Origin: Grifola frondosa | Lineage: Eukaryota; Basidiomycota; Agaricomycetes; Polyporales; Grifolaceae | Length of the DNA: 64,000 nt | Assembly: GCA_001683735.1 (NCBI GenBank) | Contig: LUGG01000001.1 | Span: forward strand, 3,472,001 to 3,536,000 | Direction of reading: 5' to 3' | Shown here: positions 1 through 11,049 of the stretch, piece after piece | How the letters are laid out: every line of letters begins with the position of its first letter | Numbering within the stretch: position 1 is the stretch's first letter | Notes under the pieces: generated by a model | Database searches by the model: none | What the model was told of the DNA's origin: nothing | Seen by the model: the letters and a program-made list of their open reading frames with translations, nothing else | Program-made: the position numbers and the translations under genes

Positions 1-1
1 T

Positions 2-100
2 TATGAGGATAGCCGCTCCAACGCGGTTGTGTCGCCCTCCAACACTCGGGAGACAGAGTATGTGCTGCTATACGATAGCGCATCCTCGGAGGACGATTGA
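2..100 (+). CDS. C-terminal end of an unidentified gene (partial)
   Basis: The window opens inside a reading frame that runs for 32 codons to a TGA at 98-100. The tail is hydrophilic and acidic and ends in SASSEDD. No family can be assigned from so short a piece. The frame has no stop from the window edge, and the following 650 bases contain no coherent coding segment on this strand, so this is most likely the last exon of a gene lying to the left. Confidence 0.5.
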   Translation, partial: YEDSRSNAVVSPSNTRETEYVLLYDSASSEDD

Positions 101-748
101 TGGAATTTGAAGTCGTCTCGCCATGTCCTGTTCGTCCTGTCCGTTCTCTCCGTCGTGTTTATCGAACTTTGATCCTTATCTGGGCTGTAACGTGTACTAA
201 TTTGCTTGTGTGCATACTATTGTCGCTTGTCCCTCATTATATATGGTTCCTGTACAGATGATACTGCCTGGCCTCACATGTACAATACGTGCTGTCGTTG
301 CGAATACAACACATGATATTCGCGACACGTGATCCCAGAGTGTGCAGATTCTGCAGGACACAGCTGGGGGAACTTTGGTGTCCATTCTCTTGGGATATGC
401 CTGTTGTGATTTACTGCTCGTGATGCCACAGAGAGCTACCGGGTAGGAAGAGTGGTGTCTTTGGACGACAGTGCATGATACGATGCGACTTCAGCGCTCA
501 CCGACGGAAGCACACCATTCATGAATGGCACATAGACCAAGGGTGTGCAGCATACATACAATCTCGGCTTGGAGAATGACGGCGATAAGATAAATTGTAC
601 AGACCACGGTCAGATAGTACATTCGATCAATAATTACAGGATAGAACATGCATAAGGCGCAACGACACTCGACGACTTCGACCACAGGGCGCACTGTGAC
701 AACAGCGGAGAGCTCATGGATGCATCAGAGACGGTGTATCTACCTACC
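101..748. other. Intergenic, no gene seen
   Basis: Two convergent genes end on either side of this stretch. Short open frames exist on both strands but none continues through plausible splice sites or resembles a known domain. It presumably holds the two 3' untranslated regions. Confidence 0.5.
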
Positions 749-2245
749 TTACGCTAGCCATGGGTGCATCAACAGCTCCTTCGCGGTTTTACGCTCATCA
801 GGCGAAATCCGCAGCATGGATTTCAAGAAGTCGACACACTGTGCCCGCTCTGCGTCACCTTGAAGCACACCGTATTCTTTAAATATCTGGTCGAGTGACA
901 AGGCACCGCTCACTCGACAGCGCAGTTGGCCTAAAACGCAATGGTCAGGTCTGGGCATCCATGAACATCGAGGCTCAGACACTTGCCGTCGTCGTCAAAA
1001 TAGTGCGCGAAGTGTTTCCCTTTCTTCAGGAAATCCACATGACTCGCAAAATCGTCACCGAGGAAGCCAGGCATGTGGCCGAGGTGGTACTGTTCGGCGG
1101 AAAAGGAGGGTCCACTCTTGAGACGAAATAGCGATGTGCCCGTCAGGAGCTCGAAGACCTCTCGCTCTGTTAGCTTTCTGTACGGAAGACTGTGCCAGAA
1201 TGCTCACCACGCATCCTAGGTTCCAGATATCGGCCTTCGGGCCCCAGCCGCATCCTAGGATGACCTCGGGCGCACGCAGAGCAGCTGGTTGGATTAGTTC
1301 AGCATGCTGTCCATCGATGAAAGCCGCTATGGGGAGAGAAGATCAGCCGCTGAACGAGATATGTTGGTTCGGACGCACCGGTACCGAAATCAGTCAGTTT
1401 GACTTGGAGATCGCGCACCCGGACTGGATCTAGAAGGTCATCGGCCGTCACGGCCTTCAAAGGACGAGATAGCATCGTCGGAATAGGAAAGCCGCTCAGG
1501 ACTTCCGGACGACAGGCCTCTTCACTCAGTGTCACAGCTGCAGTTACATCACGACAAACAAATTGGATGTTGTCGGATTTGATGTCTGTGTTGCAAAGAT
1601 GTGTGAGGAGCGCCACAACAGAATGCACGAGGATAGAAGGCGCTACCAGTATGCACAATACCACAGTCGCTGTGGAGAAAGTCCAGAGCCATGAGAAGTT
1701 GCCGAGTAATTGTCTTGACGACTACGATCGGAAACTGGCTCTCATGCACGAGTTGCTGGCACTGTGCAAGGGTACTCCCAAGAACTTCCGTCACGAGACA
1801 TAAATGCTCTCCATGTGGACTATTCTCTTTGAAATGGTCGATTAAAGAGAGGACGTGCGTACGGCCCAAGTGATTTTTTGTCTGTTTGCGATCTTTGATG
1901 CGCTCCAGAATAGCTAATTCAAAAGCAACTTGGCTTTGAACCTCAGTCGCGTGGGCAGAAAGAATTTTGATCGCCACAGGCTTCTCAGGACGTATCTGAT
2001 CTTCTGCAAGCCACACACTCGAATGCTGCCCCCATCCTAGAAAACAGTATTCAAGATGCTGCAGTGATCGCAGTACATCGATGCTTACCTAGCTTGTTGA
2101 CTACTCTGTACCGGGACTGAAAAACAAGTCCCGGTTTTGCAGCATAATACCCGCCAAACTGGCTGGTGGGAAGATCAAGAGGCTCCTCTGGCCATTGTAC
2201 TGCAGATGTGCGATGCGTACCAAACCCGAAGATACGTGCCAGCAT
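749..2245 (-). CDS. SRPK-like serine/threonine protein kinase
   Basis: A protein kinase of the SR-protein-kinase type, a family expanded in mushrooms. Exon 1 starts MLARIFGFG with the ATG at 2243-2245 and ends in RYRVVNKLG. After a short intron the glycine loop reads GWGQHSSVWLAED, the usual SRPK form. The ATP-binding lysine is in VAIKIL, the catalytic loop is HTDIKSDNIQF (an Asp-Ile-Lys-x-Asp-Asn form), and the magnesium-binding DFG is in KLTDFGT. The segment APEVILGCGWGPKADIWNLGC is the activation-segment end plus helix F. The C-lobe ends MHPWLA with a TAA at 749-751. All key residues are present, so the kinase looks active. It has at least five short introns and no long spacer insert visible, so it is a compact member. 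Substrate is unknown; SR-rich splicing factors are the family precedent only. Confidence 0.85.
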
Positions 2246-2602
2246 CCGAATCTAGTTAGAGAGGGAGCGTGTCGAGTAGCCGGCTAGTTACGCAACAAGG
2301 GAAGACAGGACAGATCAAGATTATTTGTATAAAGGATATTTGGTTCTGCTTGGTGTGGTGGGCGTCGCGATCCCAAGAGATTTAGTAAATGATTTAGTGT
2401 TTTAGATCAAACTGAGGTGCAGATCTTGACAGTGCAGTTAGAATGGTTAGAATGGAAATACTCAGCGGTGGCGGCCGCTAACTCCACGAGGATCTCACTC
2501 TTGCCAGCATCAGAACAAGGACCCGCCGCGTATACAACTCCAAGAAATGGGACCAGGATCTAGACATGGACATGATATTGGTATCAGCAAGGCAGCGCCG
2601 CA
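2246..2602. other. Intergenic, upstream of the kinase gene
   Basis: A 357-base spacer between the kinase start and the UTP13 stop, both on the minus strand. It should hold the kinase promoter and the UTP13 3' end. No clear TATA box or other element was recognised. Confidence 0.4.
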
Positions 2603-5600
2603 TCACGCTGCAACTTCGATGACTCTGTCAACTTCCATCATTCCCATATCTCCATCCTCGTCGCCCAACTCGCCAAACATTCCATCATCCATTTCCCCGA
2701 GTATAAACTCGACCACATAGCTATCCTGCAGCAAGCGCTCCATGCGAGTGAGATGCCGCTCCGTGTATGGTATCAGAGCGTCCATGAGTTCCTTGAGCGC
2801 AGTTGCGCCCTTGCTCTCAGATTTTCCTGTGCCTGCGCCATCCTCCGCGACGACGGCACTGAGCGCAGTCTCCTCGTCGAACGCGCGCATGACATCATCA
2901 GCGGCACGCAACTTGACGATGGCATGCAGTACGCGCTGTGCGACGGCACTCGTTCTGGCATGTGCATTCCAGTCGCGCACGTAGCGCAGCAGGCGCGATA
3001 GGTCCGTACCGGATAATGTACGGAGAACCTCGTCGACGGCGGGGTGTCCGCTAATAGAGGGTGGTAGATCTGGAGGGGCGGAGGACGGAAGGTTTTTGAA
3101 TAGCGAGTGCAGTCGACCAGGCTGTTGCATTGCAAGTGCAAGGAGAATCGCGTTGCGGTAATCGTGCAGTGCAAGGTAGTTTGAGAAGTCTTGCTCTCTG
3201 ATAAAATGAGTTGTCGATCTTCGTTTACAATACATGACCAACGGAGGGACACTGCTCACTTCTGAACCATTTCCACGCGCTGGGTCGCTTTCTCTACCTC
3301 TTGTTCCTCGGTGCAGTCTTTCCAGAACGTGACGGTAGAGTCGGCTGCTCCGGAAACGATAGTGGACTCATCGGTGCTCACAGCCAGAGCCCAAACCTAT
3401 TCAATGAATATATGCAGATTAGCTCGCTACCAAATTTAAGAGCGGCAGGACTGACCTTGTCCTCGTGGTTGTCCATAGTAGCGATACACTCTTCCTCGCG
3501 TACGTTCCACAACTTGACAAGTCCATCGCTCGCGCTGCTCACCAACTGCATGCCCGCATTCAGAAAATCGACGCGGAGCACCGAGTTTGTATGCCCCTCA
3601 AACGTCTTCACACACGTGAAGTCATCGAGGTTCCACAGTTTTACTGTCTTGTCGCCACTGCCCGTCGCGAGCACGCGCTCTGCGCGCCCGAATCTCACGC
3701 ACCACACACCGCGCTTGTGCCCCTTGCACGTCCCGAGGAGTCGCAGCTCCCCGCGCGCTGCGCCCCCAGACACAGAGTAGTCGATCTCCCACACCTTTGC
3801 AGTGCGGTCCTGCGAGCCGGACACGAGCATGCGGTCATTCGGCGCGACGTCGAGCGAGTTGATGTCTTTTTCATGTGCCTTGTGCGTCGTAAGGCTTTTG
3901 CACTTCATAGCGTCGTCGCGCGGGCTGTCGCATGCCAGCGGCACCGCGGACAGGTCCCACATCTTGATCGTGCGATCCTGACTACCGGTGAACATGAAGC
4001 GCAGGCTGTTGTCGCCCGCGGCATCCGCCGATAGCGCCTTGCGCGACATCGCGATCGCGCCGACGCTCTCGGCGTGTCCCTCGCATATAGCGACGCAGCC
4101 CCACTCTGGAATGGACGGCGCGCTTTCTCCGGCATGCTGTCGTACTGGTGCCCATAAGCGTGCGGACCGATCCTTGCTGCCGCTGGCGAGGACCCGGCCT
4201 TCCGCACCGCGATCAAGACAGAGGACAATCTCAGAATGGCCAGAGAGGAGACGAGCGTCCAGAGAAGAAGTAGAGTAGACTCTGATGAGCGAGGAGTTGG
4301 TCCCGAGCGCAACATGGGTGTCAGCGAGATCAGACGTTGAAGACCCCGCCTGGAGCGGGAGGTTGGGGGAGAGGAAAGTGACGTCGATGATCTCATCGTT
4401 GAAGCCAATGAGTTGTCGGCTCAATGTCTGAGTGGAGAGAGAATGGAAGAGGATGTTCTGATCTGCATGAACAGAAACTATGGTGGACGTAGCGGGGATG
4501 TAACTGAAGGGAATCAGTGAGTATCGAAACATACAACAGGTAAATGACAATACTTACATGCTGTCGACAATTTGTCTCTGCTCTTCTTGATCTTCAGCGA
4601 CATTTTCTTGCTCTTGCCCGAGAGTAAATAGCACGGTTCCTTCTCGCGCATCCCAAATTTTCACGAGCCCCTTCTCCCCACCTGTATATATGCGCAGCTT
4701 TCCAGGTCCAGAGGGTGCTCCAGCAAGGTCCTCGTCAGGGTTGAGCAGCCCCACGGCCTCAACACGTTCTAAGACGGGAATGGTCTTAGACAGCACTGGG
4801 GAGAATTCAGCCTCCTTTCCCTTTCCCTTGCTGCTTTTGTTCTTCTGTCCTGAAGAGATTTTTGGAGAAATGTCCCAGACCAAAACCACGGAGTCTCTCC
4901 CTCCACTGACCAGCCATTTCCCGTCGCGCGAGACATCTAGACCTCTTGGCACGGAGACATGACCCTCCAATACCGCCTCTGGTTTAGAACCAGCCCCTGT
5001 GCGTGATGAGGCAGCAGACAGATCGAAGATGCGGATACGAGTGTCAACAGACGCGGTGATGAGCTGCATTTTCTGGTCGCGCACGACGGACGAGGGATCA
5101 AACGGATAGTTGAATGCGAGCGCGCTGACAACGCCGCCATGGCCCTTAAAGACATGTGTTACGTACCCACGTAGGATGTCCCAGACCTTCACAACGCCGT
5201 CTGCAGATCCTGAGGCGAGATAGGTGGAGGTGGGATCTGCTTTACAAACGTGGACGGGCGCATCGTGCGCACGGGTGACGATCCGAATAGGTTTGATCGG
5301 TTTCAAAAGCGGGGCAGGCGAGGAAGGAACTTCATAAATGCGTAGAGATAGCGATGAGGTGAATAGTAGTAGGTGTTCAGCGGATGGCGTTATGCAAAGA
5401 GCGGTTATGGACTCAGTGTCCTAGAAGATCGGGACGAAGGTGAGCATGAATGTACTCGAACTCCAAGATACACATACACCGGCGAATCGACATATCTCGA
5501 CGCCAGCTTTGACATCGGTGAGAAGAGCTTCTTCTCCTACGCAAGTTACCAGCCTAGTTCCATCCGGAGTAACCGCGACCGGACCCGCTGTGTGTAACGG

Positions 5601-5709
5601 GGCAATCACCCGAGACTTTTTGAACCTGCATATAGTTCGTTAGGTCGATAGACACGTATGACAAGACAACATACGCGGTTTTCAGCTTTGGACGAAGCGT
5701 AGAAGCCAT
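2603..5709 (-). CDS. UTP13: U3 snoRNP / small-subunit processome WD40 protein Utp13
   Basis: A WD40 repeat protein of the UTP-B module that acts in the nucleolus in early 18S rRNA processing (TBL3 in animals). Exon 1 encodes MASTLRPKLKTA from an ATG at 5707-5709, spliced to FKKSRVIAPLH. Two sets of WD40 repeats follow; visible repeat cores include SGSADGVVKVWD, SGGRDSVVLVWD, TGGEKGLVKIWD, ASGSKDRSARLW, TGSQDRTIKMWD, SGSQDRTAKVWE, TGSGDKTVKLWN and SSASDGLVKLWN. The C-terminal helical region beginning EQDFSNYLALHDYRNAI matches the Utp13-specific domain and ends VIEVAA. Introns near 4551-4560 (phase 2, restoring IYIPATST) and near 3250-3270 join without frame loss. Length of roughly 900 residues fits the family. 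Spacing of about 3.1 kb with at least five introns; no damage seen. Confidence 0.92.
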
Positions 5710-5859
5710 CGGAAGAATTGGCCAGTATAATTCGGCGCAGGCGCAGGCAGGCGCTCGTAACTTTTCGTTATTTGTACATGTTGTGCAAGAGCTTTGACCG
5801 GACAACTCCCGCGCGCGCCTGATCAGATCAGGACTTTGACTTTAACTTTGATCTGTCGC

Positions 5860-6308
5860 TCAAACTAGCTCTAACATTGTAAAGGTTCGCCCTCCTCGCC
5901 CATGAAGCCACGACTCAAGTTTCTCAGACACGTCATCCCAGTCATCTTGCTCTCGGCAATCTTGCCTCGTGCTCAATCTATCGCGACAAGTGTGTGATTT
6001 ACCGTTGCACGGAATGTATAGATGACGCCGAGACTTGTCAGCTGAACCTCCGTGGTATCTCCCTCTCTCTTCGAAAAGCGAGACAATGGAGATACACACG
6101 CAGGTAGGCTGGGCCATACATTCTCGTGTTCTCTCGGTATCTGTAATTTATGAGGTCCCATCTCTCATCCGATATCCCGTCCGATGCGTGGAAAATTTGG
6201 GCTTTGAGCGGAAGCTCGTAGATTGGTTTCCTTGATTTCAAGGTTTGATAACGTCCGGCGAATCAACGACCCGCCTGCGTGAGGGGCAAAACTTTCTTTC
6301 GTCGGCAT
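5860..6308 (-). CDS. Possible small hypothetical gene
   Basis: Three overlapping minus-strand open segments lie upstream of UTP13. The first begins with an ATG at 6306-6308 (MPTKESFAPHAGG) and is hydrophilic. A downstream segment reads DVSEKLESWLHGRGG and stops at 5860. The pieces could be joined by short introns, but no single splice path is convincing and no family is recognised. The region could also just be the UTP13 promoter. Low confidence. Confidence 0.2.
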
Positions 6309-6643
6309 GATCTCTATGAATTTCGGGCTGCTGACTTCAGTGATGCAAGTTCCCGTGACGGTGCCGTATACATATTGCATATTCTTGTCACTTGCTGCTG
6401 ACTTGTAGACAGATATGACGTTGCCCTGTATGACTACCACACCCCCCACGTGTGATAAGCAAAATGGATAACGGGACGAAGTCTAAGATACCTCAAAAAG
6501 AATAATAAGTGATAGCGCATAGGTGGGATGAGAATCTGCTGCTGGGAATTCCGCTTGAATGATGGATTCGATAGGTTATAAGCGTCGAAAATCCCGAGTG
6601 GCTGGGGAGGAGTCTACTGTATATGAACCTGGCTGGGGGTGTA

Positions 6644-8447
6644 TCATGACCGCGAAGACGAGTACCCAGGTGGTCTTCTGTGCGACTGATAGGTCCGGAG
6701 CGCGTCCTCCGCGGCATGCCTTCTTCTCGCTTCTTCTTCCACGGTCTTCTCGGCATGAAGCCGGCGCCTCGTTTCATCTTCCAGCATGCTCTCCGCAATC
6801 TTCAATGCTGCCCGCGCTCTCGCCGCCTCTTCCTGTGCGGCCGCGAGCTGCCCAGATAACCTCACAGCGGAAGCGACCGCGTCTGACGACTGCCGCCGCA
6901 GGCCTGCCATCTCCATCTTAAGGCGGTCGATAGCAGCCTCGGGATGCTCCACGCTCGTGTAGCCGGAGAAACACTCCGTGCAGGACAGAACGAGTGGGCT
7001 GAGAAGGGGGATGGTAACTGGGGAGTGTGTATGTGCTCGTCATGTTGGACCGTCGCGGATCATATTGGTATATTAGTTCCTCTTCGCTTTCATAGTCGTC
7101 GTCGGTCATGCGGGTCTCGTCGCCCGACGGTTCCCATTCCATTTCGTCATCGTCGTCCTCGTCGTCCTCGTAGTCGCCGGTCCGCACAGCGGACGTCTGG
7201 CTGAATGACCGGCTATCTACGGGCCGCAGCGTGGCAATCGGGGAAGCTCAGTCCGTGGGGCTGGCTGTTTCTGAGATGACATTGACGAGACTGGATGTGG
7301 AGGCGGCGGAGGCGGCGAGGGAGTCGGAGGAGAAGACATGCGGGCTGGGGGAGGTGATCGCACAACAGTGGGAGAGGGAGGTGCAACAGCACGGGCTGGA
7401 GGCGCAACCGTGCGGGCTGGAGGTGCAACCGCGCGTGCTGGAGGTGCAACCGGGCGGTTTGGAGACACAACCGGGCGAGCTGGAGATACAACCGGATGGG
7501 CTGAAGGCGCAACCATACGGACTGGAGACACAACAGGACGGGCTGTAGATGCAAGTGGAGTTGTTGGAGATGCTGTGGGAGGTGCAGCAGCTGCTACTGT
7601 AGAAATTGGACGTATGGGTTCCGGAGGTACAGGAGGCGGGGCCGAAGACGCGAGCGCCGTCGACGTAGAGGCTGCAGCTGCAGCTGGCTCTTCATGAACC
7701 TCAGGTTGTTTCGCTCGGCCACGCTTTCGAGGACGCTTTGTCCCAGGGGGAGCATCGAGATTCACGGTCCAGTACGAACCGAAGCCAGGGTCTGTTGCAG
7801 GCCGCGGTTGGCGCTCAAATAAACGATTTAAAGACAGGTGATGTCGGACTGATTGCTGTAGGCATGGTTTCAAGGTCGTGTTCGATAATGAGTTGAGATA
7901 CGTAGGAAAAAAAAGTAGATTTGAGTCACCTTCCAGGCAGGACCGGCAGATCTGTAGTATGGATATTTACGCTCCATGGCAGCGTAAATTTCGCGAATAG
8001 TGAGACGTTTTTTCGGGCTGCCCAGAATTGCACACCTCAAGATTACGGGGAGCGTATGCTGTGGCCGGCCCTCGGAATCCGGGAGACACGCAAACGTATT
8101 TGGACAATCGGGATGCGGCAGGTGAGGGCGGGCTTCAGCATGACCATAGTAGGCTTGGTCCGGAATTGCGTCTTCTGAAGGATTTTCTGGGGGGGACGGA
8201 CTGGTGCGGGGACTGCGGGCTCTTTGAAGTCTAGAGAGGCAGGGTGAGGATAAGGTGACGAGAAAGCAGACGTGGAGAAAGATGGTGGTAGAAAGTACCT
8301 AGCATTTGACTCGTCTGTTGTTTCTGGGTTGAGGAGGCTGTTGAGACTTGCCATGGATGCAGATGAGGCAGCCTGTGGACGGTTTAAGGTGGCTGGAACA
8401 GAGGAAAAGGCAAGCCGTTGGCGCACAGGTTGTCCTTGTGGGTCCAT
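6644..8447 (-). CDS. Forkhead-domain transcription factor
   Basis: A winged-helix DNA-binding protein of a class common in Agaricomycetes. Exon 1 (8299-8447) starts MDPQGQPVRQRLAF and is Ser/Pro rich. A 68-nt intron (8231-8298) leads to exon 2, which contains LPDSEGRPQHTLPVILRCA followed by SPKKRLTIREIYAAMERK, the first helices of the forkhead fold. A 74-nt intron (7856-7929) splits the domain before recognition helix 3, which reads QSVRHHLSLNRLF. The wing is GFGSYWTVNLDAPPGTK, followed by a basic RPRKRGR nuclear signal. A long Pro/Ala/Val-rich tail with a repeated PPARAVA-like motif follows, then an acidic stretch (DDEDDDDEMEWE). The protein ends in a predicted coiled coil rich in Ala, Glu and Arg, with its stop at 6644. 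Exon limits between 6940 and 7220 are not resolved. Targets cannot be inferred. Confidence 0.88.
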
Positions 8448-9665
8448 AGTCTAGTCCCTTTGTTCTCTATTAGATCCGCTCCCCCGATTCAAACAAACGC
8501 CCACCAGCCACCCTCCTTTTCCCTTATTTGTAATATTGTTAGAACTGTCGACCTCTCGTTAATTAGCTTCACTCAATTGTCCTAGAGACGTTGTTCCCTC
8601 ATGCCCCGCGGATATACATCACTTTTCGTTATTTTTCTCGCCCGTTGACATGTCAATTTCAAAAGAACCACAGATTGTTGCCATCTAAGCATCTGCTCGT
8701 TGTTCTAGTCTCAAGTCCAACAAGGTTACGACCACACTGGACATCCTCTATTCACACAGAATAAATGTGGCCTCGTCAGACAAGCGTCCCCTTGGCCAAG
8801 AAGTGCTCACTACGGCCTTCTACCCGTTGCGACACCCACAGCACTCTAATTTTTGCCCTACTTTACTTCTCTTTCTAGACGATGGACATGCGCATAAAAG
8901 CCGACATTCATTGCCTGTGTTTCATCCGGAGCACCGGGTCATATCGTCCACCGCGGGATAACACTCGTGAAGAGCTAACAAAAGCTGGTCTGCGAAAATT
9001 TTAGAGCGCGGCCCACGGTGCCGGTTGCCGTCTGAGCTCGGGCATTTCTTTGTATTGCCCCTCGATGGATTTTCATTGTCAATTTGTACAAGTCGGGAAG
9101 CCAGATGTTGCTTGTCTCTTCGTTTGGGTTCTTTCCATATTTATTCAATTTTTGGGCGATCGTCGTGATTCGTCGGAATTATTGCGCAAGGCGTGTGCCA
9201 AAGACGGTGACAATGATAACAAGAGCGCTCGGGTGGTGGGCTGCATTGTAAGCGACTCAGTAACCTATAGAGGCACGTCCGGATCCAATACTCGTCTGCC
9301 ACGGACGTGCGACGGTTAACCCCCAAGCTACGGATCCTAAGGTATGACCCACTACCAAGGTTCATATATTTATCTCAAGATCAAGGTGAATCCCAGACTT
9401 GTCACTTGTAGTAGTCAAAATTTGAGTGGGAGAATGATGGAGAGAACCGCTTACACAGTGGCACGGTGGGAAGTCCTGAACATATGACGAAGGTGTTGAA
9501 AGTTCCATTGAGATAATAATACATGCAAAGTTCTGAACCAACATGAGTCTGCTCATCTCCTCGTCCCCCGCGGCCAGTCCCTCAACCCCCAAACACACCT
9601 CTGATATCATACATACATGGTTGTGGGAGCCTGGTATATATCTACACAATGCAAAGAGAATTGAA
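8448..9665. other. Intergenic, promoter side of the forkhead gene
   Basis: A 1.2 kb stretch without a recognisable gene. The part next to the forkhead start is pyrimidine-rich on the plus strand and probably contains its promoter. The far end is the 3' flank of the NIPSNAP gene. Short frames here lack coherent splicing or motifs. Confidence 0.45.
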
Positions 9666-10919
9666 TCACTTCAACGAGCTGAATGGCAACGACTCAAGAA
9701 TGATCGAGTCCATCAGGATGGAATACTCAGCAGTCTACGAGCAATATTGTCAGTTATCGGGTCACAAAAGAGATTGAACGTTGAACGTTGAACCTTTGTC
9801 ACAGTCTCTGACCATCCATCCAGTTGCCACGCCTTCTCGCGTCGCTCCTTCCTAGTGCAAGTCCCTATTGCCGGCGTGAGCTTAGTTGACGTGATCGACA
9901 GGGGTAGTTTTAATTGAACTTACGGATATTGCCACATGTGGTGGACCTGGTGCAATCTACCAATCTGCGAATACCACGCGCCAACAGGTTCAATAAACTT
10001 CCGGCGAGCCTCGATACCTCTTCGCCTGCGATGTAACGACTGAGATAGGCCTCAATCAAACATATGAATGAGCATTGGGGCTGACCAGGTGCTCTCCCAT
10101 TGAAGAAGTGAACCAGGCTTAAGTTGGTACGTTCGCAGCTCGAATATGCCGCCTTCGGAGCGGGGCGGTGCAGTCGGGAAGAGGGCGAATTCTTGGCATA
10201 GCTGAGAAGTGCGAGATGTAAGGTATGGTATCATCTTCTTGTACGCTTTGATGTGCTGAGAACTTGCATGTTCGAGTCAAAAATCATTTCTAACATAGCG
10301 TGTACTCACATCTGAGTTCCTGATCTTCTTACTAGTGCTGTCATAGCCACTGTAGTTCTCATATTCCAGGATATGGACTTGTTGTGGCACAATGAACAAG
10401 GAAGAGCAGAGATGCAGGTAGCGAACTTACAAAAGGTATCTTGTTCCCCTACAATTGTCTCCCAGCTCCCCGAAAGTTTCACACGAAGCTCTGGGTCGTC
10501 CTTGATGGCTGTATAATACTCCTCTCTGGAGGAAAATTTACGATCAAATACATCATTCTGAGAGTGAGAGGAACCTTACGCCGCCTTCTTGTAAGCCTCC
10601 ACGGCATCGGGCTTTACCTTATGGACTAGCATATTCATGGTTAACTACAGGGTTATATATTATCTGCGCCTCCTTACCTTCGAAGCCGTGTACATATTTG
10701 CCCCTCCCGACCAGCTTGGAATGCTGCTGGGTGGTCACATCCCCCTCCTGAATTGCTTCTGGTGAGCCATGCAGTATTGACTGTAATCCCATATTCAAAT
10801 ACCATGAGCCCTGTCGTATACAACCCACGACTAATTCCCACCTGGACCGAGATCGCTCTCCTGGCTTGAGTGGCCATGAGATGCGGTTTGAACGCTTGAG
10901 ACACGAGGCGAGACAACAT
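9666..10919 (-). CDS. NIPSNAP-family mitochondrial protein
   Basis: A NIPSNAP protein, a family usually associated with mitochondria whose biochemical role is poorly known. The ATG at 10917-10919 gives MLSRLVSQAFKPHLMATQARR, an Arg-rich, acid-free leader typical of a mitochondrial presequence. Later exons read EGDVTTQQHSKLVGRGKYVH, then HKVKPDAVEAYKKAA, YYTAIKDDPELRVKLSGSWE, VHILEYENYSGYDSTSKKIR, GGIFELRTYQLKPGSLLQWE, RRGIEARRKFIEPVGAWYSQ, and HQVHHMWQYP. The C-terminus MDSIILESLPFSSLK ends at a TGA at 9666-9668. Two ferredoxin-like NIPSNAP repeats are visible. At least seven short introns. The gene is divergent to the glycosyltransferase gene, with about 130 bases between start codons, so the two probably share a promoter. 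Confidence 0.85.
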
Positions 10920-11049
10920 GCTTGCGTTAGTGAGTGACAAAGTGAAGGTTATATGTCGGAAAAGGCGAGCAGAAGCGTCAGCCGACACGGTCTTTGTGCG
11001 GGGCTATGGAGGTCGGGGTAAGGAGTCAGTTGCGCGTGTACCGGTGTCC

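Noticed and set aside
7213..7554. Leucine/histidine repeat frame on the minus strand
   Set aside because: It is an alternative frame of the Pro/Val/Ala-rich forkhead tail, whose own frame continues the DNA-binding domain.
10918..11049. Upstream in-frame start for the glycosyltransferase
   Set aside because: It overlaps the NIPSNAP start codon head to head and adds a basic, low-information leader; the ATG at 11050 gives a normal type II anchor layout.
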